A DNA stretch of 64,000 nt, from positions 248,001-312,000 of the forward strand of contig JBJHCW010000005.1 in the NCBI GenBank assembly GCA_050486205.1, written 5' to 3'. Below are positions 9,521 through 17,566 of the stretch, piece by piece. Position 1 is the stretch's first letter; each line of letters opens with the position of its first letter. Under the pieces are notes generated by a model. It saw only the letters and a program-made list of their open reading frames with translations. It was not told the origin of the DNA and did no database searches. The position numbers and the translations under genes were made by a program. This DNA is from PWQG01 sp050486205 (GTDB taxonomy: Bacteria; Pseudomonadota; Gammaproteobacteria; Pseudomonadales; Pseudohongiellaceae).

Positions 9521-10822
9521 ATGTCAGCGATCAAGGATATACGCGCCCGCGAGGTGCTGGATTCACGGGGCAACCCGACTATCGAGGCAGATGTAACGTT
9601 GAGCACCGGGGTGACCGGATCAGCTTGTGCGCCATCTGGCGCTTCAACAGGGTCACGCGAGGCGCTTGAGTTGCGGGACAAGGATCCCAGGCGCTACCTT
9701 GGCAAGGGTGTGCTCAAGGCTGTTACCAATGTCAACCAGGAAATCAGGGACCTGCTGCTGGGTCGCGATCCGCACGATCAGGCGACCATTGACAAAGCCA
9801 TGATCGAGCTGGACGGCACTGATAACAAGGGGCGCCTGGGTGCCAACGCCATTCTGGCAGTATCCCTGGCCACGGCCAAGGCAGCGGCGCTGGACAAACG
9901 CGTGCCGCTGTACAGTCACATCGCGGCTATCAATGGTACGCCGGCTGGCGGCATGACCTTGCCGGTGCCAATGATGAACATCATCAATGGTGGTGAGCAT
10001 GCCGATAACAATGTGGATATCCAGGAGTTCATGGTCCAGCCTGTGGGCGCACCAAACTTCTCGGAGGCACTTCGTTTTGGTGCTGAAATCTTCCATTCGC
10101 TCAAGTCTGTGCTCAAAGGGCAGGGCCTGAGCACTGCTGTGGGTGACGAAGGTGGTTTTGCACCGGATCTGCCGTCCAACGCTGCTGCGCTGGAGGCAAT
10201 CATCACCGCAGTTGAGCAGTGTGGTCTGCAGATGGGCCGTGATGTGCGTCTGGCGCTGGACTGCGCGGCTTCGGAATTCTATCGTGATGGCAAGTACTGT
10301 CTGCGTGGGGAAAACGCCGAGTATGACGCAGCGCAGTTTGTTGATTACCTGGCAAAGCTCAGTGAGGACTATGCCATTCTGTCTATTGAGGACGGCATGG
10401 ATGAGAGCGACTGGGACGGTTGGGCGCGACTGACGCGCAAGATCGGGGATCGCGTACAGTTGGTGGGTGACGACCTGTTTGTCACCAATACACAGATTCT
10501 CAAGCGAGGTATTGATGAGGGCATTGCCAACTCGATTCTGATAAAATTCAATCAGATTGGCAGTCTGACAGAGACCCTGTCAGCGATTCGTATGGCCAGG
10601 CAGGCCGGTTTTACCGCAGTGATTTCACATCGATCCGGCGAAACCGAGGATACAACCATTGCCGACCTCGCGGTTGCAACCGGGGCCGGTCAGATAAAGA
10701 CGGGTTCACTGTGCCGCTCCGACCGGGTGGCAAAGTACAATCGATTGTTGCGGATTGAGGAAGAGCTGGGTTCGGCCGCGCGATATCGTGGCCTGGAGGA
10801 ATTCAGCCAGTTCGTCAGCTGA
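9521..10822 (+). CDS. eno: Enolase
   Basis: Interconverts 2-phosphoglycerate and phosphoenolpyruvate, and in many proteobacteria is also a component of the RNA degradosome. The protein is 433 aa. It begins with IKDIRAREVLDSRGNPTIE, has the mobile loop GASTG, the metal and catalytic region LSIEDGMDESDW, the catalytic Lys in ILIKFNQIG, and the family signature SHRSGETEDT. It lies 23 bp after kdsA in the common pyrG-kdsA-eno order and supplies the PEP that KdsA uses. Confidence 0.97.
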   Translation: MSAIKDIRAREVLDSRGNPTIEADVTLSTGVTGSACAPSGASTGSREALELRDKDPRRYLGKGVLKAVTNVNQEIRDLLLGRDPHDQATIDKAMIELDGTDNKGRLGANAILAVSLATAKAAALDKRVPLYSHIAAINGTPAGGMTLPVPMMNIINGGEHADNNVDIQEFMVQPVGAPNFSEALRFGAEIFHSLKSVLKGQGLSTAVGDEGGFAPDLPSNAAALEAIITAVEQCGLQMGRDVRLALDCAASEFYRDGKYCLRGENAEYDAAQFVDYLAKLSEDYAILSIEDGMDESDWDGWARLTRKIGDRVQLVGDDLFVTNTQILKRGIDEGIANSILIKFNQIGSLTETLSAIRMARQAGFTAVISHRSGETEDTTIADLAVATGAGQIKTGSLCRSDRVAKYNRLLRIEEELGSAARYRGLEEFSQFVS

Positions 10823-10844
10823 CACCTACCCCTTGGGGGCGAGC

Positions 10845-11114
10845 ATGAAAGCTTTGGCAGCAGTTCTTTTGATCATGATGCTGGTACTGCAGTACCGGCT
10901 CTGGGTTGGTGAGGGCAGCTTTGCTGAGCTGCGTCACCTTCAATCGCGCGTGCAAGCCCAGCAACTGGAGAATGAAGAGCTGCAGGAACGCAATGCGGCC
11001 CTTGAAATCGAAGTGCTCAACCTCAAGGAAGGCCTGGAAGCGGTCGAGGAAAGGGCTCGCAATGATCTGGGCATGATTCGTGACGATGAGACGTTCTACC
11101 TGATCGTTGAATGA
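10845..11114 (+). CDS. ftsB: Cell division protein FtsB
   Basis: Small bitopic divisome protein that bridges FtsL and FtsQ. The 89-aa product has one N-terminal transmembrane segment (about residues 3-20, AAVLLIMMLVLQYRLW) followed by a heptad-rich coiled coil (about residues 28-70) and the conserved end ERARNDLGMIRDDETFY. The start was placed at the ATG whose product begins directly with the membrane segment. It follows eno by 22 bp, the standard eno-ftsB-ispD order. Confidence 0.93.
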   Translation: MKALAAVLLIMMLVLQYRLWVGEGSFAELRHLQSRVQAQQLENEELQERNAALEIEVLNLKEGLEAVEERARNDLGMIRDDETFYLIVE

Positions 11115-11164
11115 CCATCACATGAACGGTGGATCGAATATGACGTTGGGCAACGGGATCACAC

Positions 11165-11872
11165 ATGGCTTTCTGGGCAGTTGTACCGGCAGCGGGCACC
11201 GGCAGTCGTCTCAACCCTGATATTCCGAAGCAATACCTGTCATTGGACGGCCAGACTGTGCTTGAGCGCAGTCTGGCGCGACTTGATGCGCTGGCAATGA
11301 TCTCGGCCACCGTGCTGGTGTTGCGAGCCGGAGACAACAGGGCAGACAGCCTGTTTGAGGCCGGTGCCGACACCCGCGCCCGGCAGATGATCCGCGGTGA
11401 AGGCGGTGATGATCGTTGCCAGTCTGTACTCAATGGTCTTTACCAGCTGAAGAGCAGGGCCGAGAGCAGTGACTGGGTGCTTGTGCATGATGCTGCGCGC
11501 CCCTGTGTGCGGGTTGCTGATATGTTACGACTTCTGGAAGTGGTTGCGGAACATCCTGTTGGAGGTCTGCTGGCAGTGCCCGTGACCGATACCCTGAAAC
11601 AGGCCGACGACGAACGCCGTGTGCATCGCACCATCGATCGTCGGCGCTTGTGGGCAGCTCAGACGCCGCAGGTATTCAGGTATGGCCTGTTGCTGGAGGC
11701 GCTGCAGCAGGCAACCACCCGCGGGTACGCGGTCACCGATGAGTCCTCGGCAATGGAACTGGCAGGGCACCAGCCGGTCATCGTGCAGGGCAGCCCGGAC
11801 AATATAAAGATCACCTGGCCGCATGATCTGGCGCTTGCCAGCCTCATGCTGAGATCACAAGATGAAATGTAG
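11165..11872 (+). CDS. ispD: 2-C-methyl-D-erythritol 4-phosphate cytidylyltransferase
   Basis: Third step of the MEP isoprenoid pathway: transfers CMP from CTP to methylerythritol 4-phosphate. The protein is 235 aa. The nucleotide-binding N-terminus PAAGTGSRL, the segment VHDAARPCV, and TDTLK with the downstream TPQVFR motif are diagnostic. It is separated from ispF by only a few bases, so the two consecutive pathway steps are co-expressed. Confidence 0.95.
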   Translation: MAFWAVVPAAGTGSRLNPDIPKQYLSLDGQTVLERSLARLDALAMISATVLVLRAGDNRADSLFEAGADTRARQMIRGEGGDDRCQSVLNGLYQLKSRAESSDWVLVHDAARPCVRVADMLRLLEVVAEHPVGGLLAVPVTDTLKQADDERRVHRTIDRRRLWAAQTPQVFRYGLLLEALQQATTRGYAVTDESSAMELAGHQPVIVQGSPDNIKITWPHDLALASLMLRSQDEM

Positions 11873-11887
11873 CAGGAGTGAATGCTG

Positions 11888-12382
11888 ATGAACGTGCCGA
11901 TACGTATCGGTCATGGATACGACGCACATCGTTTTACCGAGTCCGGTTCCGCGTCCCGCCCCCTGGTGCTTGGAGGTGTGACCATCCCCCACGACCAGGG
12001 ACTTGAGGCGCATTCCGATGGTGATGTACTGATCCACGCCCTGTGTGACGCATTGCTTGGGGCAATTGCAGCGGGCGATATAGGCAGACATTTCCCGGAC
12101 ACCGATCCTGCGTACAAGAATGTGGACAGCGCAATCCTGCTCAAGCTGGTCTGCCAGACAGTAAGCGATGCCGGATGGCAGCCGGGCAACGCTGATATCA
12201 CCGTGCTCGCCCAGACGCCGCGAATGTCGCCTCATATGGTGGCGATCAAGGCCCGGCTTGCCGAAATAACCGGCATGGCGCCGGAGGCCATCAATATCAA
12301 GGCATCAACTACTGAAGGTATGGGCTTTGTTGGACGACGAGAAGGTATATCGGTGCATGCCGTTGTGCTGGTGCATCAATGA
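11888..12382 (+). CDS. ispF: 2-C-methyl-D-erythritol 2,4-cyclodiphosphate synthase
   Basis: Cyclises CDP-methylerythritol 2-phosphate in the MEP pathway. The product is 164 aa, with RIGHGYDAHRF carrying zinc ligands, HSDGDVLIHALCDALLGA and the C-terminal KASTTEGMGFVGR. Two in-frame ATG codons exist (11882 and 11888). AGGAG at 11874-11878 is spaced nine bases from the second and only three from the first, so the second is preferred. The stop overlaps the truD start as ATGA. Confidence 0.95.
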   Translation: MNVPIRIGHGYDAHRFTESGSASRPLVLGGVTIPHDQGLEAHSDGDVLIHALCDALLGAIAAGDIGRHFPDTDPAYKNVDSAILLKLVCQTVSDAGWQPGNADITVLAQTPRMSPHMVAIKARLAEITGMAPEAINIKASTTEGMGFVGRREGISVHAVVLVHQ

Positions 12383-13449
12383 CCTTCATGGACTCGCTCG
12401 CCCATGCCTGGCGTGATGTCAGTGCTGAGAACGACATTGAAACCAGCGCACTGTTCAAGGCCACCAAGGCAGATTTCAGGGTCGATGAGGTATTGAACTG
12501 GGCGCCCAGCGGTGCGGGTGAACACGTCTGCGTCCGGGTCTGCAAACAGGGCCTGAGTACTGTGGATGTTGCCAGGCGTCTTGCGCGGGCTGCCGGTATC
12601 AGGCTGTCTGATGTTGGATACTCCGGACTCAAGGATCGTGTGGGTATCTGTACCCAGTGGTTCAGTCTGCACATGGCTGGCAAGCCCGAACCGGATCTTG
12701 CCGCGATGTCGGATGACGCCTGTCAGGTGGAATCTGTGCAGCGAAATCATCGCAAGATACGACGCGGCACCCATAAGGCCAATCAGTTCCGGATTGTGTT
12801 GCGTGAGGTGCGTGATCCGCAAAATCTGCTGGCATCGCGCCTGGAGCAGCTCGCCGTGCAGGGTGTGCCTAATTATTTTGGTGAGCAGCGTTTTGGCTGG
12901 CAGGATAACAACCTGCGATTGGCCAGCGACTGGTTTGACACAAAGTACCGCCCGCGTTCTCGTTCGGAGCGATCAATGCTGTTGTCGGCCGCCCGCTCCC
13001 GGATTTTTAATGCCGTGTTATCGCGTCGCGTGTCGGAGGGCAGCTGGAATACCCTGATACCGGGTGACGTGATGAATCTGGCGGGCAGTGACAGTATCTT
13101 TGATGCTTCTGATGCCACCGGACTGAGTGAGAGGCTGAGCGCGGGTGACATCCATCCCACCGGGCCTTTATGGGGAAAGGGTGAGTTACGCACAGTTGAT
13201 GCTGCGCGCGCACTGGAGCAGTCGGTGGCAGGGCAGTACTCCCAAAGCACAGCGGCGCTCGAGAAGCACGGATTGACCCAGGCGCGGCGCAGTTTGCGTT
13301 TGATGCCGGACCATTTACACTATGCGCGGCCGTCGGCAGACGTGCTGGAGTTGCAGTTCACCTTGCCACCGGGCACTTATGCCACGGTTATCCTGCGTGA
13401 ACTGTGTCAGTACCGGACGGGGCAAACTTCGGAGAATGCGACATCGTGA
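12379..13449 (+). CDS. truD: tRNA pseudouridine(13) synthase
   Basis: Makes pseudouridine 13 in tRNA. The protein is 356 aa, normal for TruD. The early FKATKADFRVDE motif and the catalytic Asp in GYSGLKDRVGICTQ (about residues 79-92) identify it, with GVPNYFGEQRFG further on. Translational overlaps join it to ispF upstream and to pcm downstream. In most gammaproteobacteria surE would follow; here it does not. Confidence 0.94.
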   Translation: MTFMDSLAHAWRDVSAENDIETSALFKATKADFRVDEVLNWAPSGAGEHVCVRVCKQGLSTVDVARRLARAAGIRLSDVGYSGLKDRVGICTQWFSLHMAGKPEPDLAAMSDDACQVESVQRNHRKIRRGTHKANQFRIVLREVRDPQNLLASRLEQLAVQGVPNYFGEQRFGWQDNNLRLASDWFDTKYRPRSRSERSMLLSAARSRIFNAVLSRRVSEGSWNTLIPGDVMNLAGSDSIFDASDATGLSERLSAGDIHPTGPLWGKGELRTVDAARALEQSVAGQYSQSTAALEKHGLTQARRSLRLMPDHLHYARPSADVLELQFTLPPGTYATVILRELCQYRTGQTSENATS

Positions 13450-14126
13450 ACACACCCAATCTGGCAGGCATTGGCATGACCTCCCAGCGCACAAGAGAGC
13501 GGCTTGTGGGGCGTCTCATCGATCAGGGAATAAAAGACTGGTCAGTGCTGGATGTCATGCGCAGTACACCCAGGCACATTTTCCTTGATGAAGCCATGGC
13601 GCATCGCGCCTACGAAGATGTGGCCCTGCCCATCGGTCACAATCAGACCATTTCCCAACCCTATGTGGTAGCCCGTATGACAGAAGTTGTCATGCAGCAC
13701 CCGGGGCTGGTCAATGGCAGGATTCCGAAGGTCCTGGAGATTGGTACTGGCTGTGGTTATCAGACCGCAATCATCGCGCAATTGGCGGACGAGGTATTTT
13801 CCATCGAGCGTATCAGGCCGCTGCTGGAGCGGGCGCGTAACAATCTGGCCACGCTGGGTGTACGCAATGTACGTTTTCGTCATGATGACGGCAGCCTGGG
13901 ATGGGAGCGGCATGCCCCATTTGACGCCATTATTGCCGCTGCCGCTCCGCAACGCGTGCCAGAGCAGTTGATGAATCAGTTGGCGGAAGGCGGTCGTCTG
14001 GTGATTCCGGTCGGCAGCGATGACGTGCAGGAATTGCAGCTGATAAAACGCGAGGGCGATGAGTTCCACACCGAGGTTCTGGCTGCCGTCCGGTTTGTGC
14101 CCCTGCACACCGGTCCGGTGCGATGA
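13446..14126 (+). CDS. pcm: Protein-L-isoaspartate O-methyltransferase
   Basis: Repairs isoaspartyl residues in damaged proteins by SAM-dependent methylation. A GTG start overlapping the truD stop (GTGA) gives 226 aa. Family features are MRSTPRHIFLDEAMAHRAYED, GHNQTISQPYVVARM and the SAM-binding motif VLEIGTGCGYQTA. An upstream in-frame start inside truD is less likely. The gene normally pairs with surE, which is absent here. Its stop overlaps the next gene by four bases. Confidence 0.94.
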   Translation: MNTPNLAGIGMTSQRTRERLVGRLIDQGIKDWSVLDVMRSTPRHIFLDEAMAHRAYEDVALPIGHNQTISQPYVVARMTEVVMQHPGLVNGRIPKVLEIGTGCGYQTAIIAQLADEVFSIERIRPLLERARNNLATLGVRNVRFRHDDGSLGWERHAPFDAIIAAAAPQRVPEQLMNQLAEGGRLVIPVGSDDVQELQLIKREGDEFHTEVLAAVRFVPLHTGPVR

Positions 14127-15025
14127 GTACCCCCCGGGGCAGCAAGGACTTGCCAGCTGTTTTCCTGAAAGGCATGGCCATGGGCCTGGCAGACTCCGTG
14201 CCCGGAGTTTCAGGAGGCACGATTGCCGTGATCACTCGCATCTATGAGCGTCTGATTCATGCCATTCGTTCACTCACGCCATTTGCACTGCGGGTCTGGC
14301 GCGACGACGGCGCGGCTGCCTTCTGGCGGGCGATTGACGGGAGTTTTCTGCTGACTCTTGGTTTGGGTATATTGTCGGCACTCGTTTTGATGGCCAACCT
14401 GGTGTTGTACCTGCTCGAGCACCACCAGGTGCAGATCATGGCCTTCTTTGCCGGTCTGGTGTTGGCTTCCACGTGGTTTCTTCGCAGCGAAGTGAGCCAA
14501 TGGCAGCCCTCGATGTTTCTGCTGGTGCTGGCCGGATTCCTGCTGACTGGCTTTGTTGGATTTCTTACCCCTGCAGTGGCCAGTGACTCGCGTCTTTATC
14601 TTTTCTTCTGCGGCGCGATTGCCATCTGCGCCATGATCCTGCCAGGTTTGTCTGGCGCTTTCATATTGCTCCTGCTTGGTGTCTACGAGTATGTGCTGGA
14701 TGGCTTGCGAAGCGCGGACATGAGCATTATTCTGGTGTTCGCCAGCGGTTGTGTCATGGGACTGTTGAGTTTCGCCCATCTGCTGTCGTGGTTATTGTAT
14801 CGGTTCCGGGATCAGTCCTATGCCGTTCTGACCGGCATGCTGCTGGGCTCGGTAATCGTTTTGTGGCCATGGAAGGATGCTTCCGGCCGCCATGTGGTGC
14901 CGTCAGGATATGAGCTGATGACAGGGCAGGATGCCAGTGTGCTGGCTGCCGCAGGGGCGTCGCTCACCGGGGCAATGATCATTGTCCTGCTGGAGCGTGC
15001 AGTGCGTACCCGCGCGGTTCGCTGA
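14123..15025 (+). CDS. DUF368 membrane protein, likely polyprenyl-phosphate translocase (PopT-like)
   Basis: A 300-aa polytopic protein with about eight hydrophobic segments. The DUF368 signature MGLADSVPGVSGGTIAVI lies at residues ~18-37 and is echoed by the second half-repeat LPGLSGAFILLLLGVYE near residue 172. DUF368 proteins have been reported to recycle undecaprenyl phosphate across the inner membrane for wall and surface polymer synthesis; that role is family knowledge. It overlaps pcm by four bases and nlpD by up to one, so it belongs to the truD-pcm-nlpD operon, an unusual position. Confidence 0.85.
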   Translation: MSTPRGSKDLPAVFLKGMAMGLADSVPGVSGGTIAVITRIYERLIHAIRSLTPFALRVWRDDGAAAFWRAIDGSFLLTLGLGILSALVLMANLVLYLLEHHQVQIMAFFAGLVLASTWFLRSEVSQWQPSMFLLVLAGFLLTGFVGFLTPAVASDSRLYLFFCGAIAICAMILPGLSGAFILLLLGVYEYVLDGLRSADMSIILVFASGCVMGLLSFAHLLSWLLYRFRDQSYAVLTGMLLGSVIVLWPWKDASGRHVVPSGYELMTGQDASVLAAAGASLTGAMIIVLLERAVRTRAVR

Positions 15026-15057
15026 TGTTGTCCAGACTGGTTGGCAAGGCAGATAAT

Positions 15058-16110
15058 ATGCAGAAATGTGAACAGATCAGGGTGTCGGTGCAAGGCTTTG
15101 TACTGCTGATACTTGTGTTGGTACTTGCTGGCTGTGCATCACAATCAGGTCCTGCGCCGGTGACTGACCGCAGTGTTGCCCTTGAACGCCTGCCGCCGGT
15201 TATCGCGCCAGCCGGTGGTGGTCCACAGACACCGCCCCCGGCAAGCAGTGGTTCCGGTGCTGTGGTGTCTGGAGCGTCGGGTACTGCGCGTCCCCCGCAG
15301 ACAGCATCGTCTGGCACGGCGACCAGCGGCGCAGGCCCTACCGATTCGGCGGCCACCGTGGGTACGGCAAGAACCAGTGGCGTCACTGTTGCTACAGGTA
15401 TCGGGCGAACCACAATCGGCTCGCAACCCATCCCGGAATCTGCCCGGCCGGACATACCGGCGCAGCATACAGTGGCACGGGGCGACACACTGTATTCCAT
15501 TGCCTGGATGTACAATCTGGATTACCGCCGGTTGGCACTGGCCAACAATCTGTCGCCGCCCTACACAATCTTTCCCGGGCAGCAATTGAGCCTGAACGAG
15601 CGTAGTGTGAGCGAGACCGCGGTCAGGTCCTTGCCGGAGATTCCTGCAGCACCGGCAGGTATTGCAAGCGCACCCGCAGCCGAACGCCCCCAGGCGTCAA
15701 TAGATGCCCGCCGCACGGGATCTGTAGCCACCCGGGAAGTGGACGGTGTTGCCTGGCAGTGGCCTGCTGATGGCCGGCTGATGACCAATTTCTCGGGCAG
15801 CGGCAGTCGGGGTATCGATCTTGGTGGAAGCCGGGGTGACCCGGTTTATGCTGCAGCCGACGGCGAAGTTGTGTACGCCGGGCGCGGCATACAGGGTGCT
15901 GGTAACCTTGTCATACTGCGCCACAGCGCCCGACATCTCAGTGCCTATATGCACAATAGCACCGTATTGGTGAGCGAAGGCGCGCGCATTCGCGCCGGGG
16001 ACAAAATCGCTGAAATCGGCAGCAGCCCTGCCGGCCAGGATTTGCTGCATTTTGAGATCCGTGTTGATGGTCAGGCTGCCGATCCTGCTCGATTCCTGCC
16101 CAATCGTTAA
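15058..16110 (+). CDS. nlpD: Murein hydrolase activator NlpD (LysM and degenerate M23 domains)
   Basis: Lipoprotein that activates the amidase AmiC during septal splitting. A type II signal peptide ends in LAGC with Cys26. A Ser/Thr/Pro/Gly-rich linker (~30-130) follows, then a LysM domain (HTVARGDTLYSIAWMYNLDY) and a C-terminal LytM/M23 domain ending LHFEIRVDG. The usual first metal-binding HxxxD is replaced by GIDLGG, as in E. coli NlpD, so it is probably a non-catalytic activator. An upstream in-frame ATG at 15025 overlaps the previous stop and may be the real start. The rpoS gene follows, the classic pairing. Confidence 0.92.
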   Translation: MQKCEQIRVSVQGFVLLILVLVLAGCASQSGPAPVTDRSVALERLPPVIAPAGGGPQTPPPASSGSGAVVSGASGTARPPQTASSGTATSGAGPTDSAATVGTARTSGVTVATGIGRTTIGSQPIPESARPDIPAQHTVARGDTLYSIAWMYNLDYRRLALANNLSPPYTIFPGQQLSLNERSVSETAVRSLPEIPAAPAGIASAPAAERPQASIDARRTGSVATREVDGVAWQWPADGRLMTNFSGSGSRGIDLGGSRGDPVYAAADGEVVYAGRGIQGAGNLVILRHSARHLSAYMHNSTVLVSEGARIRAGDKIAEIGSSPAGQDLLHFEIRVDGQAADPARFLPNR

Positions 16111-16154
16111 CCGCTGAACCTGTCCAGGCGTGAACTTCGTCACAAAACCTCAAT

Positions 16155-16170
16155 TGTGACGGCAGTCACG
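16155..16170 (+). promoter_or_regulatory. CRP/Vfr-like binding site upstream of rpoS
   Basis: TGTGA-N6-TCACG matches nine of ten bases of the CRP half-site consensus TGTGA-N6-TCACA. It lies 50 bp before the rpoS start codon in the nlpD-rpoS gap. A second inverted pair (GTCACAA ... TTGTGAC, about 16140-16160) overlaps it. cAMP control of rpoS is known in E. coli; here it is inferred from the site only. Confidence 0.5.
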
Positions 16171-16220
16171 CGTTTGTTAGCCTGTTTCTGATCACATCAA
16201 CAGAACTGACAAGGACGTCA

Positions 16221-17078
16221 ATGAAACTATCCAGCTCAAGTGCGCTGCGTGATGCAGCGCAAGCCTATCAGCGGCAGATTCGTGCTGTATCCCTGCTCAA
16301 TCCCACGGAAGAGAGAGAACTGGCAGAACGCGCCCGAGCGGGTGATGCGGCCAGCCGTGATGCCATGATTACGCACAATTTGCGCCTGGTTCTGAACCTG
16401 GCGCGTCGTTATGAGAACCGTGGCGTGCCTCTCATGGATCTGGTGTCAGAGGGCAATATTGGCCTGATGCGTGCTGTCGACAAATTTGATCCCGACAAGG
16501 GTTTCCGTTTTTCCACCTATGCAACCTGGTGGGTGCGACAGGCCATTGAGAGAGCCGTGATGAACCAGGCGCGCACGGTGCGTCTACCCATTCATGTGTT
16601 GAAGAGTATTTCTTCGTATACCAATACCCGTCGCGCCATGGAGCATGAGGCAGGGCATGCGGTTCCGATGAAGGCTGTGGCCGAGCAGTTGTCCATGTCG
16701 GCTGTTCAGCTCAACAGGCTTCTGGCCTGCTACGAAGCCAGCCAGTATGCTGTGTCCTCCACAGCCGATGATGACGACATTCTCGCCCTGGCCCACAGGC
16801 ATAAAGGCAGTGAGCCCGGCGACGGATATTCACAACACGTGACTCACGCGCTGCTCATGCAGTGGATGGATAATCTTGAGGCGCGCCACAGATCGGTGAT
16901 TTCCTACCGGTTTGGCATCTACGGAGATGCCCCGTGCACGCTGGAAGAAGTGGGCCGATACGTGGGACTGACACGCGAACGCGTGCGGCAACTGCAGATA
17001 GAAGCCCTGGCCCTGCTCAGGCAGATGGCAGCCGAGCAGGGTATTCACCAGGCCGCTGCGCCAGGGTCCGGAAGCTGA
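16221..17078 (+). CDS. rpoS: RNA polymerase sigma factor RpoS
   Basis: Stationary-phase and general stress sigma factor of the sigma-70 family. It is 285 aa, about 45 shorter than the E. coli protein, because the acidic N-terminal region is missing and the product begins almost at region 1.2. Region 2 is intact, with NLRLVLNLARRYENRG, DLVSEGNIGLMRAVDKFD and FSTYATWWVRQAIERA. Region 4 ends with LTRERVRQLQIEAL. Regions 3 and 4.1 are more divergent, with a DDDD run near residue 177. The place after nlpD and before fdxA matches Pseudomonas rpoS. Confidence 0.88.
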   Translation: MKLSSSSALRDAAQAYQRQIRAVSLLNPTEERELAERARAGDAASRDAMITHNLRLVLNLARRYENRGVPLMDLVSEGNIGLMRAVDKFDPDKGFRFSTYATWWVRQAIERAVMNQARTVRLPIHVLKSISSYTNTRRAMEHEAGHAVPMKAVAEQLSMSAVQLNRLLACYEASQYAVSSTADDDDILALAHRHKGSEPGDGYSQHVTHALLMQWMDNLEARHRSVISYRFGIYGDAPCTLEEVGRYVGLTRERVRQLQIEALALLRQMAAEQGIHQAAAPGSGS

Positions 17079-17101
17079 GCCGGAACGGGCCTGAGGCTCA
17101 G
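17075..17101. terminator. Candidate bidirectional terminator between rpoS and fdxA
   Basis: CTGAGCC (17075-17081) and GGCTCAG (17095-17101) form a perfect 7-bp stem with a 13-base loop. It spans the stop codons of the convergent genes rpoS and fdxA, which are only 19 bp apart. There is no clear T-tract on either side. Confidence 0.4.
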
Positions 17102-17430
17102 GGCCACTCCCTGACCAGGTGTTCCAGCTTGTTGGGAACACCGTCCCATTCCTTTGAATCTTCCGGCGCCGGCTTCATCTCTGTGATGTTGGGCCATTTT
17201 TCCGCCAGTTCAGCGTTAAGCTGCAGGAACTGTTGCTGGTCATCCGGCAGCTCATCCTCGGCAAAAATGGCGTCCACCGGGCATTCCGGCTCGCAAAGGG
17301 CGCAGTCAATACATTCGTCCGGGTGGATGACAAGGAAATTCGGTCCTTCGTAAAAACAGTCAACCGGGCATACTTCCACGCAATCCGTATGTTTGCATTT
17401 GATGCAATTCTCGCCAACTACAAAAGTCAT
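17098..17430 (-). CDS. fdxA: 7Fe ferredoxin FdxA
   Basis: Low-potential electron carrier of the Azotobacter ferredoxin I type. The protein is 110 aa, with the cluster-binding cysteines in the N-terminal half: CIKCKHTDCVEVCPVDC (residues ~9-25) and CIDCALCEPECP (~40-51). The spacing of the first motif fits one 3Fe-4S plus one 4Fe-4S cluster. The long acidic C-terminal tail ending in HLVREWP is typical of FdxA. It is convergent with rpoS and lies next to mutS, the order seen in Pseudomonas. Confidence 0.95.
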   Translation of the reverse strand: MTFVVGENCIKCKHTDCVEVCPVDCFYEGPNFLVIHPDECIDCALCEPECPVDAIFAEDELPDDQQQFLQLNAELAEKWPNITEMKPAPEDSKEWDGVPNKLEHLVREWP

Positions 17431-17505
17431 CTCTTCTCGATCCCCTGAAAATACGCGGTCATTATAGACCCGTCAGTGTCTTGCGCAAAGGCCGCAAGTT
17501 TATCA

Positions 17506-17537
17506 GATAGCGCCACAGCCAGATAGCGCCTCAGCCA
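17506..17537. repeat. 16-bp tandem duplication between fdxA and mutS
   Basis: GATAGCGCCACAGCCA (17506-17521) is followed directly by GATAGCGCCTCAGCCA (17522-17537), differing at one base, and then by the first bases of a third copy (GATAGA). It lies just beyond the mutS stop codon, in non-coding sequence. Confidence 0.8.
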
Positions 17538-17566
17538 GATAGACCAAGCAGGCTGAACTGTTGATG

